Shown: positions 36,431-46,102, counted from the first letter of the stretch. The stretch: 64,000 nucleotides of DNA from an uncultured Thermomicrobiales bacterium (GCA_902806355.1 CADCWI010000092.1:62001-126000), one strand, 5' to 3'. The notes: generated from the letters alone by a model not told the origin. Made by a program: numbers and translations.

Positions 36431-37372
36431 GTGTCCTCCCGCGACCGCACAAACCGCCTGGAAAACACCCCCTCTCACTCGCGTTCGAGTGCTTCCCCCG
36501 ACCGAAATAGTGCGGACGATCCTGACCAGGATTTCTGGGACATCGACGAGGAAGATCTCGACGGATATGTCGACGATGAACCAGATCAAGCGCCTCCGCA
36601 GCCTATGGCTCGCCGCGAGCGGTCACGCTCGCAGTCACCCTCAGGCACCGCTCAACAGATTGATCGTCTTCGGAACAACCTGAGACAGGGTGGGAGCAGC
36701 GAGCGACCACAACGGCAATCACTTGGCCGGAATTACCTCGCGCGTTCACCACGCGAACCTGATCCGGTCGATGAGGATGATAGCCTGAACGTTGAGGGAC
36801 GTGATTGGCCTCAATCCAGCGCGCCTCGACGGACCAGAGCGGCGAGTAACACGGCCTCGCCCCAGAATCGGTCGCGTGTCACCGAGACGTGGGTTGACGA
36901 CGACGACCGCTATTACGACGATGATGATGACTTCGGCGAGTACGATGCCCCGCCGCGACGCACACCGCTCACGCAGGCTCCCTCGATCCGCCGGTTGTCG
37001 CGGCCGAACGTTACTCGCCCCAGCATGCCTTCTGTCATCTCTCAGGCGGACCTTGTCAACGATGCTCCAGCGCTCGCGATGATCGGGCTGGGCCTGATCA
37101 GCCTCGCTGGCATGGCAATCCTGGTCGCCAACCGCGTTGACACCTTGGCGCCTTCGTTCGCCACCCATGTCAGCGCATCGGGAGTTCTCGAAGATATCCG
37201 TGGCTCAGATGCACTCTGGCGACTCCCGCTCCTGGCCACAATGCTGACGCTGATAAACGTCGGCGCGGCATGGTTCATCTCCCCGATCGATCGGTTCGCA
37301 AGCCGGTTTCTGATCGCAGCGGCGATCATCGTGCAGTTCGTTGCCTGGGTGGCCTTGATCCGGATTCTGTAG
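36431..37372 (+). CDS. Disordered acidic protein with C-terminal membrane segments
   Basis: 313 aa. About 200 N-terminal residues are low-complexity: Arg/Ser/Pro with acidic blocks (DPDQDFWDIDEEDLDGYVDDE, DDDDRYYDDDDDFGEY). The C-terminus has three hydrophobic segments (ALAMIGLGLISLAGMAILVA, LPLLATMLTLINVGAAWF, FLIAAAIIVQFVAWVALI). GGAG at 36418-36421 supports the GTG at 36431. No family recognised. The cytoplasmic tail could bind basic proteins, but that is speculation. Confidence 0.65.
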   Translation: MSSRDRTNRLENTPSHSRSSASPDRNSADDPDQDFWDIDEEDLDGYVDDEPDQAPPQPMARRERSRSQSPSGTAQQIDRLRNNLRQGGSSERPQRQSLGRNYLARSPREPDPVDEDDSLNVEGRDWPQSSAPRRTRAASNTASPQNRSRVTETWVDDDDRYYDDDDDFGEYDAPPRRTPLTQAPSIRRLSRPNVTRPSMPSVISQADLVNDAPALAMIGLGLISLAGMAILVANRVDTLAPSFATHVSASGVLEDIRGSDALWRLPLLATMLTLINVGAAWFISPIDRFASRFLIAAAIIVQFVAWVALIRIL

Positions 37373-37404
37373 CCATCCTGTAAAGTCAACGCTCGTGATA
37401 AGGC

Positions 37405-37444
37405 AAACAGGAAAGCCCGGACCTGCGTCCGGGCTTTCCTGTTT
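37405..37444. terminator. Bidirectional terminator between convergent genes
   Basis: AAACAGGAAAGCCCGGAC, loop CTGC, then the perfect complement (18 bp). It lies 32 nt after the plus gene and 60 nt from the coxM stop on the minus strand; the A/T-rich ends give T-runs on both strands. Confidence 0.85.
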
Positions 37445-37503
37445 CTGTGACGATGAGGATTCCTTGCGAGCCGGTTGTCTGCGATCGGTATGCCCGCGGA
37501 CCA

Positions 37504-38370
37504 TCAACTCTCCGGATTTCCCCGAGCCATTGCGCGCTCGAGTGCTTTCCGCGTCAGCACACGCACCAGGTGCGCGCGGTATGCCTCGGAGGCATAATGG
37601 TCGCCGTTGATCTCAAGCCCGTCAGCAGCTACCGCAGCCGCGGCCGCTATTGCCTCGGCTGACAGTGGCTGCCCGAGCAACGACGCTTCGGCCGCGCTGG
37701 CATGGGTCGCCTTCGATGTGGCACCCGTCACGCATATGTTAGCCGCCGATACGTTCGATCCGTCTGTTGTCACCGCGACAGCGATTCCGACAACCGCATA
37801 CCCACTTGCCGGATGCGCGTGCTTCTCGTACGCCATCACCGTGTTCGGTTGCGGAGCGGGAAGCTGGACGGATGTGATCAGCTCGTCGGCCTCCAGTGAC
37901 GTCGTCCACAAGTCGATGAACAGCTCCTCCGCGGGGATCGTCCGTTCTCCGTTGGGACCAGCCACCACGACCGCCCCGCCCAGTGCCAGGAAGACCGCGG
38001 TTAAGTCGGCGGCTGGATCGGCATGAGCCAGCGTTCCACCGATCGTGCCGTGTGCCCGGACCTGCTGATCACCAATCCGGCGAACGGCATCAGGGATCAT
38101 CGGGTACCGCTCGGCGACGCCCTCGGCGTCACGGATGTCGTTGTAGGACGCGAGTGCTCCAAACATCGCTCCGTTCGAAAGATCGACGCCTTTCAGCTCA
38201 TCGAGACGGCCGATATCGACGAGCATGGCAGGCACTGCAAGTCGCAGCTTCATGGCCGGGATCAGCGAATGACCGCCAGCCAGGATCTTGGCGTCGGGGT
38301 TGACGACCAAGACCGCGATTGCATCGGCAACGCTCGCCGCCCGATGGTAGGAAAATGCAGCAGGGAACAC
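37504..38370 (-). CDS. coxM: CO-dehydrogenase-type FAD-binding subunit (medium)
   Basis: FAD subunit of a molybdenum hydroxylase of the xanthine-oxidase/CO-dehydrogenase family; passes electrons from Fe-S clusters to acceptors. The 288 aa product has the FAD motifs AGGHSLIPAMKLRLA (about 32-46) and GTIGGTLAHADPAADL (about 110-125). The GTG at 38370 has AAGGAG 8 nt upstream and is better than the TTG at 38376. coxS is immediately upstream on the same strand, but no large molybdenum subunit is encoded here. Confidence 0.88.
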   Translation of the reverse strand: MFPAAFSYHRAASVADAIAVLVVNPDAKILAGGHSLIPAMKLRLAVPAMLVDIGRLDELKGVDLSNGAMFGALASYNDIRDAEGVAERYPMIPDAVRRIGDQQVRAHGTIGGTLAHADPAADLTAVFLALGGAVVVAGPNGERTIPAEELFIDLWTTSLEADELITSVQLPAPQPNTVMAYEKHAHPASGYAVVGIAVAVTTDGSNVSAANICVTGATSKATHASAAEASLLGQPLSAEAIAAAAAVAADGLEINGDHYASEAYRAHLVRVLTRKALERAMARGNPES

Positions 38371-38397
38371 CGTCAAATCTCCTTGACTCTGCGCTGG

Positions 38398-38904
38398 TCA
38401 GTCAGCGGCGTTCGACTTCATCTTGTCGGCCGCGTACTGGACCGCGCGGACGATGTTCTGATATCCGGTGCAGCGGCAGAAGTTACCTTCCAGCTCGTGC
38501 CGGATCTCGTCTTCGCTGGGACTCGGATTGCGCTCCAGCAGGGCCACCGACGACATGATCATCCCGGGAGTGCAATACCCACACTGGAGTCCGTGCATTT
38601 CCCAGAATCCTTCCTGGACAGGGTGGTATGCCCCTCCGACAGCGAGGCCCTCGATCGTCTCGACCTGCGATCCATCGACCTGAACGGCGAATGCGGTGCA
38701 GGACTTGGTGGTTACCCCGTCGACCGTGACGACGCAGGCGCCGCACTGACTCGTGTCACAACCAACATGAGTGCCGGTGAGACCGAGTTCGTCGCGAAGG
38801 AAATGCACCAGCAAGGTCCGTGGTTCGACAGTAGCCGAGCGCGTCTCCCTGTTGACCGTCATCGTCACCTGAACCGTGCCAGCGTTCGTATCCGGATCCG
38901 CCAT
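38398..38904 (-). CDS. coxS: CO-dehydrogenase-type [2Fe-2S] subunit (small)
   Basis: Iron-sulfur subunit with two [2Fe-2S] clusters. 168 aa: the plant-type site [11 protein letters not shown]...SCTAF and the helical-domain site [13 protein letters not shown]...[12 protein letters not shown] are complete. GAGAGG upstream supports the ATG at 38904. The gap to coxM is 27 nt, so the two are one transcription unit in the order S-M. It needs Moco, in line with moaA and moaB elsewhere in the window, but coxL is absent. Confidence 0.92.
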   Translation of the reverse strand: MADPDTNAGTVQVTMTVNRETRSATVEPRTLLVHFLRDELGLTGTHVGCDTSQCGACVVTVDGVTTKSCTAFAVQVDGSQVETIEGLAVGGAYHPVQEGFWEMHGLQCGYCTPGMIMSSVALLERNPSPSEDEIRHELEGNFCRCTGYQNIVRAVQYAADKMKSNAAD

Positions 38905-39212
38905 CGCGGTGCCCCTCTCCTGACCAATCGTGTAGCGAATGTGCTGTCTCATGCATGTCACGTCCGCGCCGCCTTCCAGGTTCAACCGGTGGAAAGCGGA
39001 GACAAGACGAAACGCCCGTTGTCTCGAAGCGGTGAGCTGGAGTCTTCAACGATGCGAGTATACCTTCATGCCTCTTGCGTGTCTGTACCGTCCGAGCTCC
39101 GGACGGATCCATCAATCCCTTACGCGGATCCTGCATGAACCTGGGGTCGAGAACGTCCGCTGGGAGACACGCCATGAACACTGCCAACTGCCCGAATGTG
39201 CCCTGCCCCCGC

Positions 39213-40442
39213 TCAGGCCAGGGCGGATTTCCGCTGGCTCTCGACCGGGGGTTGCGCTGCGATCAGCTCTTCGATCACCTGCAGAGTGTAGGCGGCGACG
39301 TCAGGAGCAAGCGATCGGGAGTAGAGCCGAAGTTGCCGGACCAGAGCATCGATATCATCTACCGGCGGAGGGATCAGCCCGAACCTTTCTCGAATTCGGG
39401 ATCGCATCCAGGCTCCCGCCATCCGACGCACCTTGTTGGTCGATGGCGGCACGACTCCAGCCGCCAGCGCCTGCTGTTCAATCTGTTGCCGAAGGATTTT
39501 CCCTGGAATCGGAAAGCCGGTGGCCTGGTCGATCGCGAGGCGCTGCTGTCGTATCTCCTCCGCGATGTCATTCCATCGGAGCACGAGGTTCCATGCCCCG
39601 AAGGCATGCCTGCCGATTCGCTCGGCTTCCGCCTCCACCTCGCTGAGGTCAATCGATGGCACCTCGCCTGATTCCAGAAATAGGCGAGTTTGATCGATAC
39701 GGAACCCGACGGCGGCGCGGGCCAGCCGAAAATAATAAAGCGTCAGAAGGAGGCTCGAGCGATAGTCCATCTCGAGGTCGTCCCGAGCCGCGAGCAAGTC
39801 GATCAGGCGCTCATGACCGATTGGCGCCATGAATTCCGACACCGTGACCGGCAACATGCAGATCTCCCGGCTCGGGACCGCGATCCGTCGCAACCCTTGC
39901 CGCCCACGAAGTAGGTGCCGCGTCAACGAGTAATTCGGGCAAAGGAAGATGCCATCCGAAAGGACCACGTCTTCCCCAACTTCCGGAATCGCGTCACGAA
40001 CCGCCTGATCGGAATCGAGCAGCGCCCTCACGACACCTGCGCTTACCTGCCGGGATTTCGCCGTCTCAACCGAGAACTTGGCGTCCGCGGCCCGGATAGT
40101 CTGTCGATGATTGCCGCCGCTTCCGACTAGAAGGAAGTCCGGGTTTTGGAGGTGTGCTCGGGAGGCGACGCGTGCGATCTCCGGCACATCGTCCAGCCGG
40201 ACGACGGCGTCGTGGGTGATCCATGCACTATCTGGGTCCAACGGTGCAATTAAGTCTGGATGTTCGGTAAGCGCAGCTGCGCAGAGATCCGCCCAGCGGT
40301 CGCCGATGATTCCGCTCGCTCCTCCACGGTCGGAATACTGCATGAGCGTTCGGTCGTAGATGGCGTTGAGGAGTGATCTGCCCGGAAAGGCTGTAGATGT
40401 CAGGGTGACGTCGACGTCTTCTGAACCATGCTCCAAGGTCAA
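39213..40442 (-). CDS. Uncharacterised protein with PD-(D/E)XK-like signature
   Basis: 409 aa, no membrane segment. Residues 101-134 read PDFLLVGSGG then RAADAKFSVETAKSRQVS: P101-D102 followed by D120-A-K122 is the arrangement of PD-(D/E)XK nucleases. The rest is helical, with two FRL/LYYFRLARAAVGFR blocks and a basic C-terminus. The TTG start at 40442 has AGGA 7 nt upstream. It stands alone between coxS and an unrelated gene, with no methylase or specificity partner. Function unknown; a nuclease role is inference. Confidence 0.65.
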   Translation of the reverse strand: MTLEHGSEDVDVTLTSTAFPGRSLLNAIYDRTLMQYSDRGGASGIIGDRWADLCAAALTEHPDLIAPLDPDSAWITHDAVVRLDDVPEIARVASRAHLQNPDFLLVGSGGNHRQTIRAADAKFSVETAKSRQVSAGVVRALLDSDQAVRDAIPEVGEDVVLSDGIFLCPNYSLTRHLLRGRQGLRRIAVPSREICMLPVTVSEFMAPIGHERLIDLLAARDDLEMDYRSSLLLTLYYFRLARAAVGFRIDQTRLFLESGEVPSIDLSEVEAEAERIGRHAFGAWNLVLRWNDIAEEIRQQRLAIDQATGFPIPGKILRQQIEQQALAAGVVPPSTNKVRRMAGAWMRSRIRERFGLIPPPVDDIDALVRQLRLYSRSLAPDVAAYTLQVIEELIAAQPPVESQRKSALA

Positions 40443-40821
40443 TGTGTCATCCTGAACCGCTTGTCCATCATGTTCCGTCCGCTAGGGTGAAGCGATGGGC
40501 CGCATTCGCACATAGGCGATCACGAAGTGACTGAGCAGGAGTGGTCCACCAATGACTGCGCCCATTGCCCAGGAGCAGCGGACATTGTGCCTCAACACCG
40601 CTTGAGTCCAACGCCGTCAGAGCAGTTCTTCGGTCGCTACGCTTGCGCCGAATGACGGCGGGCAATGCCGCGGGATATGGATGGGCAAGCCCTTGAAACT
40701 CGAGACGCTTCGGCGGGAGTTTTCGGCCAACATTCCAGATCCGCACCCCTTTAACCTCGTACGATCATGTGGAAACTGTAGAATGACCGCAACGTCACGT
40801 CTCATTTATCAGGGTACGACC
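40443..40821. other. Intergenic region without visible gene
   Basis: 379 nt between two divergent genes. Frames leading into the downstream small ORF are open, but no strong start signal lies in them. No RNA gene seen. Confidence 0.35.
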
Positions 40822-41121
40822 ATGCACCCATCACCGCCAAGTCCCTCTCCTCTTGACGAGGGACTCCAACTGCTCTTGCGTCATGTTCGCGGCCTCGAAT
40901 CGGGATTCAGCCCGGGACGACTATCCCGCGAGGCAGCGGAAACCCTGGACATTCCCGAGGCGTTCGTGGAAGCCCTCTTCACCAGTGCGCGCACACGTGG
41001 TCTGCTGAAGCCGATTCCCTTCGGTCGCGGCAGTTTACGCTGGACCATCTCCGCGACGGGCGAGCGTTTTCTCGAGGGTCACACTCCGGCCGTCAGCGAC
41101 CCGAGTTTTTCCGAACGCTGA
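40822..41121 (+). CDS. Small uncharacterised protein
   Basis: 99 aa from the ATG at 40822 (AGGG 7 nt upstream); an in-frame ATG at 40783 is an alternative. The sequence LDEGLQLLLRHVRGLESGF...LDIPEAFVEALFTSARTRGLLKP followed by SLRWTISATGERFLEGHTP resembles a winged-helix fold, so a DNA-binding role is possible. It overlaps the convergent minus gene by 29 nt. Confidence 0.55.
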   Translation: MHPSPPSPSPLDEGLQLLLRHVRGLESGFSPGRLSREAAETLDIPEAFVEALFTSARTRGLLKPIPFGRGSLRWTISATGERFLEGHTPAVSDPSFSER

Positions 41122-43234
41122 AGCGTGCACTTGGTCGCCCGCTCCAGAGATATCTCAGCGACATCGCTAGCAGCACCCCAAGCACGACCGCCAGACGCGC
41201 TGCCCAATCAATCGCGGTCGTTGCGTAACGCAGCTCCAGCGTCGCCGTTTCCGGAGGAACGACAACCCGCATATACCCATTGTCGGTCCTTGCGACGTTC
41301 ACCCGTTCCCCATCAGCGAACGCTTCCCAGCGCGGAAACCAGTTCCTGCGGACATCGATCGTTCCTGATACTCCCTCGAACCTGGCTAGCAGACGCTGGT
41401 TCTCGATGATGAGGTCGGTTGCCGCGGCGTCCACACTCGAGATGATGGGCACCGGGTCGATGACCGCATAGATATCCCACCTGCCCTCGGCTCCCATCTG
41501 TTCGAGCAAGGGGGAGCGTTCCGCCGCGAAGCGAGGATCGGTCGCGCCGGCCGGGACGCTCATGTTAGTCACCACCACGGCACCGATACCGTGTGCCCCG
41601 AGATACCGAGGCGTGAGCGTCTCCCCCGGATCTCGGTACGAGTGTCCCTGGAGATAGTTGTAGGGACCCTCGTGATCGGTGTGCCAGTACCAAAGCCAAT
41701 CATCGTAGAAGAACGGCACATCCGACTCGGAAGGACCCCAGAGCTGTTCGTGCCACCATCGTCGTTCCTGAAATTCCCGATCGCCGATCACGAGAATGGC
41801 TGTTCCTTCGGGGAGGGAGCCATCCGCGACCTGCACGGCGGTCTGGAAAGCCATGAACTCCGACTCAGGAGTTGCACCGGGCGCACGGACGAAGGTTCCG
41901 TCCGCCGTTGTATCCGGCTCGCGTGCCTGATACTCCCTGGGCGGGGTCCAGGCCGATCCCCACATCAGGACGAGGAGGACGACCGTGATCGCTCCGGTAC
42001 TCATGCTTGTCGCCAATACTGGTCGCCCGATCCTGAAGAAGCGAACCAGCGCCTGGATCGCCTGAGTGACGGCGAAGGCCGCGAGATAGATCATTACGAG
42101 CCGCTGAAAAGGCATCAGTCTCGGCGGTTCCAGCTGCTCGATCACCCCCGTATTCGCTGACAATGCCGCGGTGAGCACTACATACCCGATCAATGCCAGG
42201 GCGAACGCGCGAGCGATCGGGAATCGCCGCATTCCTGTCGCCAGTGCCACGCCGCCTCCCCCCATGAGCACGACCGGCAATGAGACGGACGTCACCGTAT
42301 TGGCCCAATACTCGCGAAGTGACGCATAACTCTCGTAATGGACGAAGAAATACAGGTCTCTGTACCGGATCAGGGGAACGAGGACCGGCGCCGCGATCAA
42401 CATGCTGGCGCCGCCCACCAATGCGATGCGCCGTGCAACGAGGAACGGCGACTGGGATGGACCGCTACCACGAAACAGCATGGCGCTTACAGCGATCGCT
42501 CCAGCGGCGATCGCGATCGCGAGCGCCGAGCGGGGGTTCGTATATACCGACGCAGCAATCGCGACCGTGGCAGCGACACTCGACCGTGCCTGCCCATGAA
42601 TTACCGCGCGCGCGAGCGCGGCGGAGGCGATCAGCGCCAGCACAGCCCCCGCGACATTCGTGACCAGGCCCCACTGGACGAGCTCTTCATAGCCTCCGTG
42701 AGTCCACAGCCCCGGAATCGACACATGAATCGCCGTCGCGAGCACCGGCAACCAAGGGTTGAGCCGGTCACCACGTGCCATGATCCAAAAGCCCAGCGCC
42801 GGTAGGACAAAGATCAACAGGACCACGAGCTTGTGGATGGCGAGAATCGGGAGGGTTCCCAAGAACACCCCCCAAAGCACAGCCTCGAACCACGCGACGC
42901 CGAGAGGATAGAACTCGGCCGGATATCCACCCTGGTGATTCGCTACCCAGCGTAGAGGCTCGCCCTGCCGCAGGCTATCGAGCAACGTCGCGGCCCGTGT
43001 TGCATGAAAGGGATGGTCGATCGAGGCAAAGGTGTCGACAATCGATTCCCGGCGCCCGTCGTACGATACGGTCTTGAAGAGATCGACGCCGCCGAAATGC
43101 CAGATCACCCATGCACACAGCGCCAGGAGAACGAACGCAGCTACCGCGGTTTGACGGGATATTCGGGTGAATCCACTATGGGGCTGTGTAGAGGCAGTAG
43201 CAGGCTTCTCGGATTCCTGGAGCACGTCACGCAT
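41093..43234 (-). CDS. Large polytopic membrane protein (GT-C-like)
   Basis: 713 aa. About 11-12 hydrophobic segments occupy residues 25-420, a periplasmic or extracellular domain (about 430-665) follows, and a last TM segment lies near the C-terminus. The early acidic/aromatic loop and the layout resemble GT-C glycosyltransferase-type envelope proteins (YfhO-like), but no family motif is certain. The ATG at 43234 overlaps the upstream stop (ATGA), so it is coupled to the small membrane gene. The neighbours (UGM-like, GtrA) suggest surface glycan assembly. Confidence 0.7.
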   Translation of the reverse strand: MRDVLQESEKPATASTQPHSGFTRISRQTAVAAFVLLALCAWVIWHFGGVDLFKTVSYDGRRESIVDTFASIDHPFHATRAATLLDSLRQGEPLRWVANHQGGYPAEFYPLGVAWFEAVLWGVFLGTLPILAIHKLVVLLIFVLPALGFWIMARGDRLNPWLPVLATAIHVSIPGLWTHGGYEELVQWGLVTNVAGAVLALIASAALARAVIHGQARSSVAATVAIAASVYTNPRSALAIAIAAGAIAVSAMLFRGSGPSQSPFLVARRIALVGGASMLIAAPVLVPLIRYRDLYFFVHYESYASLREYWANTVTSVSLPVVLMGGGGVALATGMRRFPIARAFALALIGYVVLTAALSANTGVIEQLEPPRLMPFQRLVMIYLAAFAVTQAIQALVRFFRIGRPVLATSMSTGAITVVLLVLMWGSAWTPPREYQAREPDTTADGTFVRAPGATPESEFMAFQTAVQVADGSLPEGTAILVIGDREFQERRWWHEQLWGPSESDVPFFYDDWLWYWHTDHEGPYNYLQGHSYRDPGETLTPRYLGAHGIGAVVVTNMSVPAGATDPRFAAERSPLLEQMGAEGRWDIYAVIDPVPIISSVDAAATDLIIENQRLLARFEGVSGTIDVRRNWFPRWEAFADGERVNVARTDNGYMRVVVPPETATLELRYATTAIDWAARLAVVLGVLLAMSLRYLWSGRPSARFSVRKNSGR

Positions 43235-43668
43235 CAGGTGGACGTTGTCCCCGCACCGGGAGAGGAAGAAGGAGCAGGATCCGGAACTGAGATCCCTTCG
43301 TCTCCAGCCTGGAGTAGAAGCCAGAGTCCGGCGATCGCGCCGAGCAGGAAGAGCAGCAGTGCTCCATAGAAGACGCCTTCCACGAGCCACTGTTGGGAAA
43401 CCTGAGGCAGGTTGCCCGCTTCGATCCTCCAGGTACCGAGGACGGATTTGAACTCCTGGTGTTTGCGGTTGAAGCGCCAGATGTAGGCCGGCGTGGATCC
43501 GAACGCCACATACGCCAGCAACCCGATCGATGTGAGCGCCCACAGGATGACCGTCAGCGTTCTTGTGTGAGACGGCCGCTGTTTCACATCATCGTTCGCG
43601 GACGACTGGGCACCTCCGCTTCCGGATTGGACGGTGTCTTCAGTCCTCGAGCGTTCGTCGTCAGTCAT
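43234..43668 (-). CDS. Small membrane protein of unknown function
   Basis: 144 aa with two hydrophobic segments (about 39-58 and 96-117) and polar ends. It overlaps the downstream large membrane protein start by 4 nt (ATGA), so the two are likely made together. GGGGTGGG precedes the ATG. No family recognised. Confidence 0.65.
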   Translation of the reverse strand: MTDDERSRTEDTVQSGSGGAQSSANDDVKQRPSHTRTLTVILWALTSIGLLAYVAFGSTPAYIWRFNRKHQEFKSVLGTWRIEAGNLPQVSQQWLVEGVFYGALLLFLLGAIAGLWLLLQAGDEGISVPDPAPSSSPGAGTTST

Positions 43669-43734
43669 CCCACCCCGCTCCGGAACAGCACGATCAGGGC
43701 ACCAGTGTGCCCCGATCAGGACGCGTCGATCAGG

Positions 43735-45228
43735 TTAAACGACGGTGGACTGTGCTTCCGTTCGCTTGATTTCGTGATACTCCTCATCGGCATTGACGCG
43801 CTCAAGGTCATGCGCCTCGCCGAGGAGGTTCTTGGCGGCGAGCATTCCGGTCTCGATCGAATGGTCGGTGTTGTTGTACCGGAACGATCCACCTCGACCG
43901 ATGTACTGGAGGTTCTCGATACTCTGGATGTAATTCTTCATCTTGAGCAGCGGTTCCTGATAGTCGAGGTCATACACGGGATAGGCCTTGGTTGCCCGTA
44001 GCGTGAACCCGCCGATGACCTCTTCCGGCTTGACGAAACCGAGATCGTCAACCAGGTGCTTGACCGACTGATTGACCAGTTGCTCGTCCGACATGTTCCA
44101 GATATGGTCACCCTTCGTGCAGAAGTACTCGATGACGAGCGAGGTGTACTCATCGCTGGGTACCATCGCCGGGCTCCAGTTCTTTGGCTCGTGGAACCGG
44201 CCGAACAGAATGTTCCGGTCGTGCACGTACAACCAGGTATCCGGAGTCACCTGGCGCTTCTTGATCATCAGGTTGACCGTGATGATGTCACGGAACGTCA
44301 GGGAGTCCGCGGCGGAGATCACATCCGCGGGAGCTGCGGGTTCCATGATCTTGACGAGGACCGTGAACGGGATAGAAGAGATGAAGTTGTCACCCTCGAT
44401 CATCTCGGTCCCGTTTTGGGTCCGCACGCGGATTCCCTTCACCCGATTACCATCGAGCACGATCTTTTCGACCGCGTTCTTGAGCCGGATCTCGTTGCCG
44501 GATGCCGTGATCGCATCCGCCATCCGTTCGGAGAAGCGACCGAAGCCGTCACGCGGATACATGAACTGGTCGATCAGGCTGACCACCTCACCCTTGGACG
44601 GGATGATCGCATCCTTGATCGCCGTCACGAGTGACATCCCCTTGGTGCGCTGGCTTACCCAGTCACCGGAGAGCTGGTCGCATTTCAGGCCCCACACCTT
44701 TTCGGAGTACGCCTGGAAGAACAATTTGTACAGCGTGTTGCCGTACTGATTAATGTACGCGTCTTCCATCGAGTTGATCTCGGTGGGACGGAAGCGTTGC
44801 TTGAGCCGAACGCGACCATAGTCCAACACCGCTCGAACCGCCGTCACGGGCCCTACCGCCTTGAGTGCACTGGCGATCTTCAAGGGGTAATCGACGTACT
44901 TGCCATCGAAGTAGATCCGGCTTACCCGGTTCACCCAGAGCAATTCGTCGGCAACGACCTCGCGGAAGAGGTCATTGAGATCTTCGTTCTTGGTGAACCA
45001 GCGATGTCCACCGATATCGAACTTGAACTCGCCTTCCTCGGTATCGCGGCGAATCGTTCGTGCAAGACCTCCGACGAAGGGAGCGGCCTCGACCACGGTC
45101 GCATGCGCACCTGCCTTGCTGAGCACATACGCGGAGCACAATCCCGCTGGTCCCGCGCCCATGACCACGGTTTGCGATCCGGAGCGGGATTGCTCACCTG
45201 CTCCATTCGGATGGTGGCCGTTCTGCAT
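43735..45228 (-). CDS. FAD-dependent UDP-galactopyranose mutase-like oxidoreductase
   Basis: 497 aa. The FAD motif VVMGAGPAGLCSAYVLSKAGAHATVVEAAPFVGG is at about residues 21-54; FDIGGHRWFTK, YVDYPLK and the C-terminal YIGRGGSFRYNNTDHSIETGMLAAKNLL match a group of flavoproteins close to UDP-galactopyranose mutase and amine-oxidase types, often found in glycan clusters. AAGGA 9 nt upstream supports the ATG. Exact reaction is unknown; sugar-nucleotide isomerisation is a plausible guess. Confidence 0.78.
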   Translation of the reverse strand: MQNGHHPNGAGEQSRSGSQTVVMGAGPAGLCSAYVLSKAGAHATVVEAAPFVGGLARTIRRDTEEGEFKFDIGGHRWFTKNEDLNDLFREVVADELLWVNRVSRIYFDGKYVDYPLKIASALKAVGPVTAVRAVLDYGRVRLKQRFRPTEINSMEDAYINQYGNTLYKLFFQAYSEKVWGLKCDQLSGDWVSQRTKGMSLVTAIKDAIIPSKGEVVSLIDQFMYPRDGFGRFSERMADAITASGNEIRLKNAVEKIVLDGNRVKGIRVRTQNGTEMIEGDNFISSIPFTVLVKIMEPAAPADVISAADSLTFRDIITVNLMIKKRQVTPDTWLYVHDRNILFGRFHEPKNWSPAMVPSDEYTSLVIEYFCTKGDHIWNMSDEQLVNQSVKHLVDDLGFVKPEEVIGGFTLRATKAYPVYDLDYQEPLLKMKNYIQSIENLQYIGRGGSFRYNNTDHSIETGMLAAKNLLGEAHDLERVNADEEYHEIKRTEAQSTVV

Positions 45229-45476
45229 CGTCGGAGAATCCTTCCTGGGCCTTCTGCTCGCCCGGTTGATCGATGAGCGGTTCAGTGACTGCTCTGTCTG
45301 CTACTCATGATTGCGCGCATGCTGACAAACCCCATTGTGCGGGCCCGCGATGATGCCCAAGTGTATACCACGGTCGCGTCCTCACACTGGCAGTTCAGGC
45401 GTGGAGACACGCTCGTAGCACCGTGCACTCGCATCCAGCGCTCATCACTCGTCGAGCGCTTTGCCCACGCGCCGCC
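45229..45476. other. Intergenic region without visible gene
   Basis: 248 nt between the flavoprotein gene and gtrA-like gene, both on the minus strand. No RNA or repeat seen. Confidence 0.3.
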
Positions 45477-45902
45477 CTATGCTCGCCAGGTGATCGCATT
45501 GTTGAGAACGAAGTTCCATATGGCCGCAACACCAGCACCGAACAGGTTCGCGAGCAGATAATGCATGCCGAACGCATCGTGGAGATACGTCAGGATCGAC
45601 CAGTTGATGAGCAGGCCGCCGATATTGATGGGAATGTAGGACATCGCTCGATGGATAATGCGTCCGCTTCCTCGATCGTGCCAGGTCCACATCTCATTGA
45701 GGAAGAAAGTGACGGCCATCGACGCCAGGATCGCCAGGGGTGACGCGGTCTTGACCTGCAGGTTGACTGCATCGTGGAGAAAGATCAGGCCGATCTGGTT
45801 CACCGCCAGACCAATCGCACCGACTACGATGAATTTCTGGAACCGCTGGGTGAGCGTCCAGAGCCTTACCGCCGATCGTGGCCATGACTCGACTGAGATC
45901 AT
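45477..45902 (-). CDS. GtrA family membrane protein
   Basis: 141 aa with four hydrophobic segments. Typical GtrA features: FIVVGAIGLAVNQIGLIFLHD, FFLNEMWTWHDRG and AAIWNFVLNNAITWRA. GtrA proteins are proposed to flip polyprenyl-phosphate-linked sugars for surface glycan decoration. It fits the group of envelope genes upstream. Confidence 0.88.
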   Translation of the reverse strand: MISVESWPRSAVRLWTLTQRFQKFIVVGAIGLAVNQIGLIFLHDAVNLQVKTASPLAILASMAVTFFLNEMWTWHDRGSGRIIHRAMSYIPINIGGLLINWSILTYLHDAFGMHYLLANLFGAGVAAIWNFVLNNAITWRA

Positions 45903-46052
45903 CCGCCCCTGACTCTCCTCGCTCTGGACCTATCCCAAGACAGCCCGTGTCTTCGACATCCTCCGGCTAACCGGCCAATATCGATCTCACACGCACCGCC
46001 TAAGTCTCGCCAGAACAATACCACGGTGGCGGTCAGCGGCCTTGAGTTATCC

Positions 46053-46093
46053 ACATGGTGTCTGGCCAAGTCGGTATTGGCCAGACACCATGT
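46053..46093. terminator. Perfect hairpin after the S41 peptidase gene
   Basis: ACATGGTGTCTGGCCAA (46053-46069), loop GTCGGTA, then the perfect 17-bp complement (46077-46093). It is 10 nt past the minus-strand gene end. No T-tract on either strand. Confidence 0.75.
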
Positions 46094-46102
46094 GTCCGAG
46101 AA

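Noticed and set aside
38023..39138. 371-aa plus-strand ORF opposite coxM/coxS
   Set aside because: Shadow of two well supported genes.
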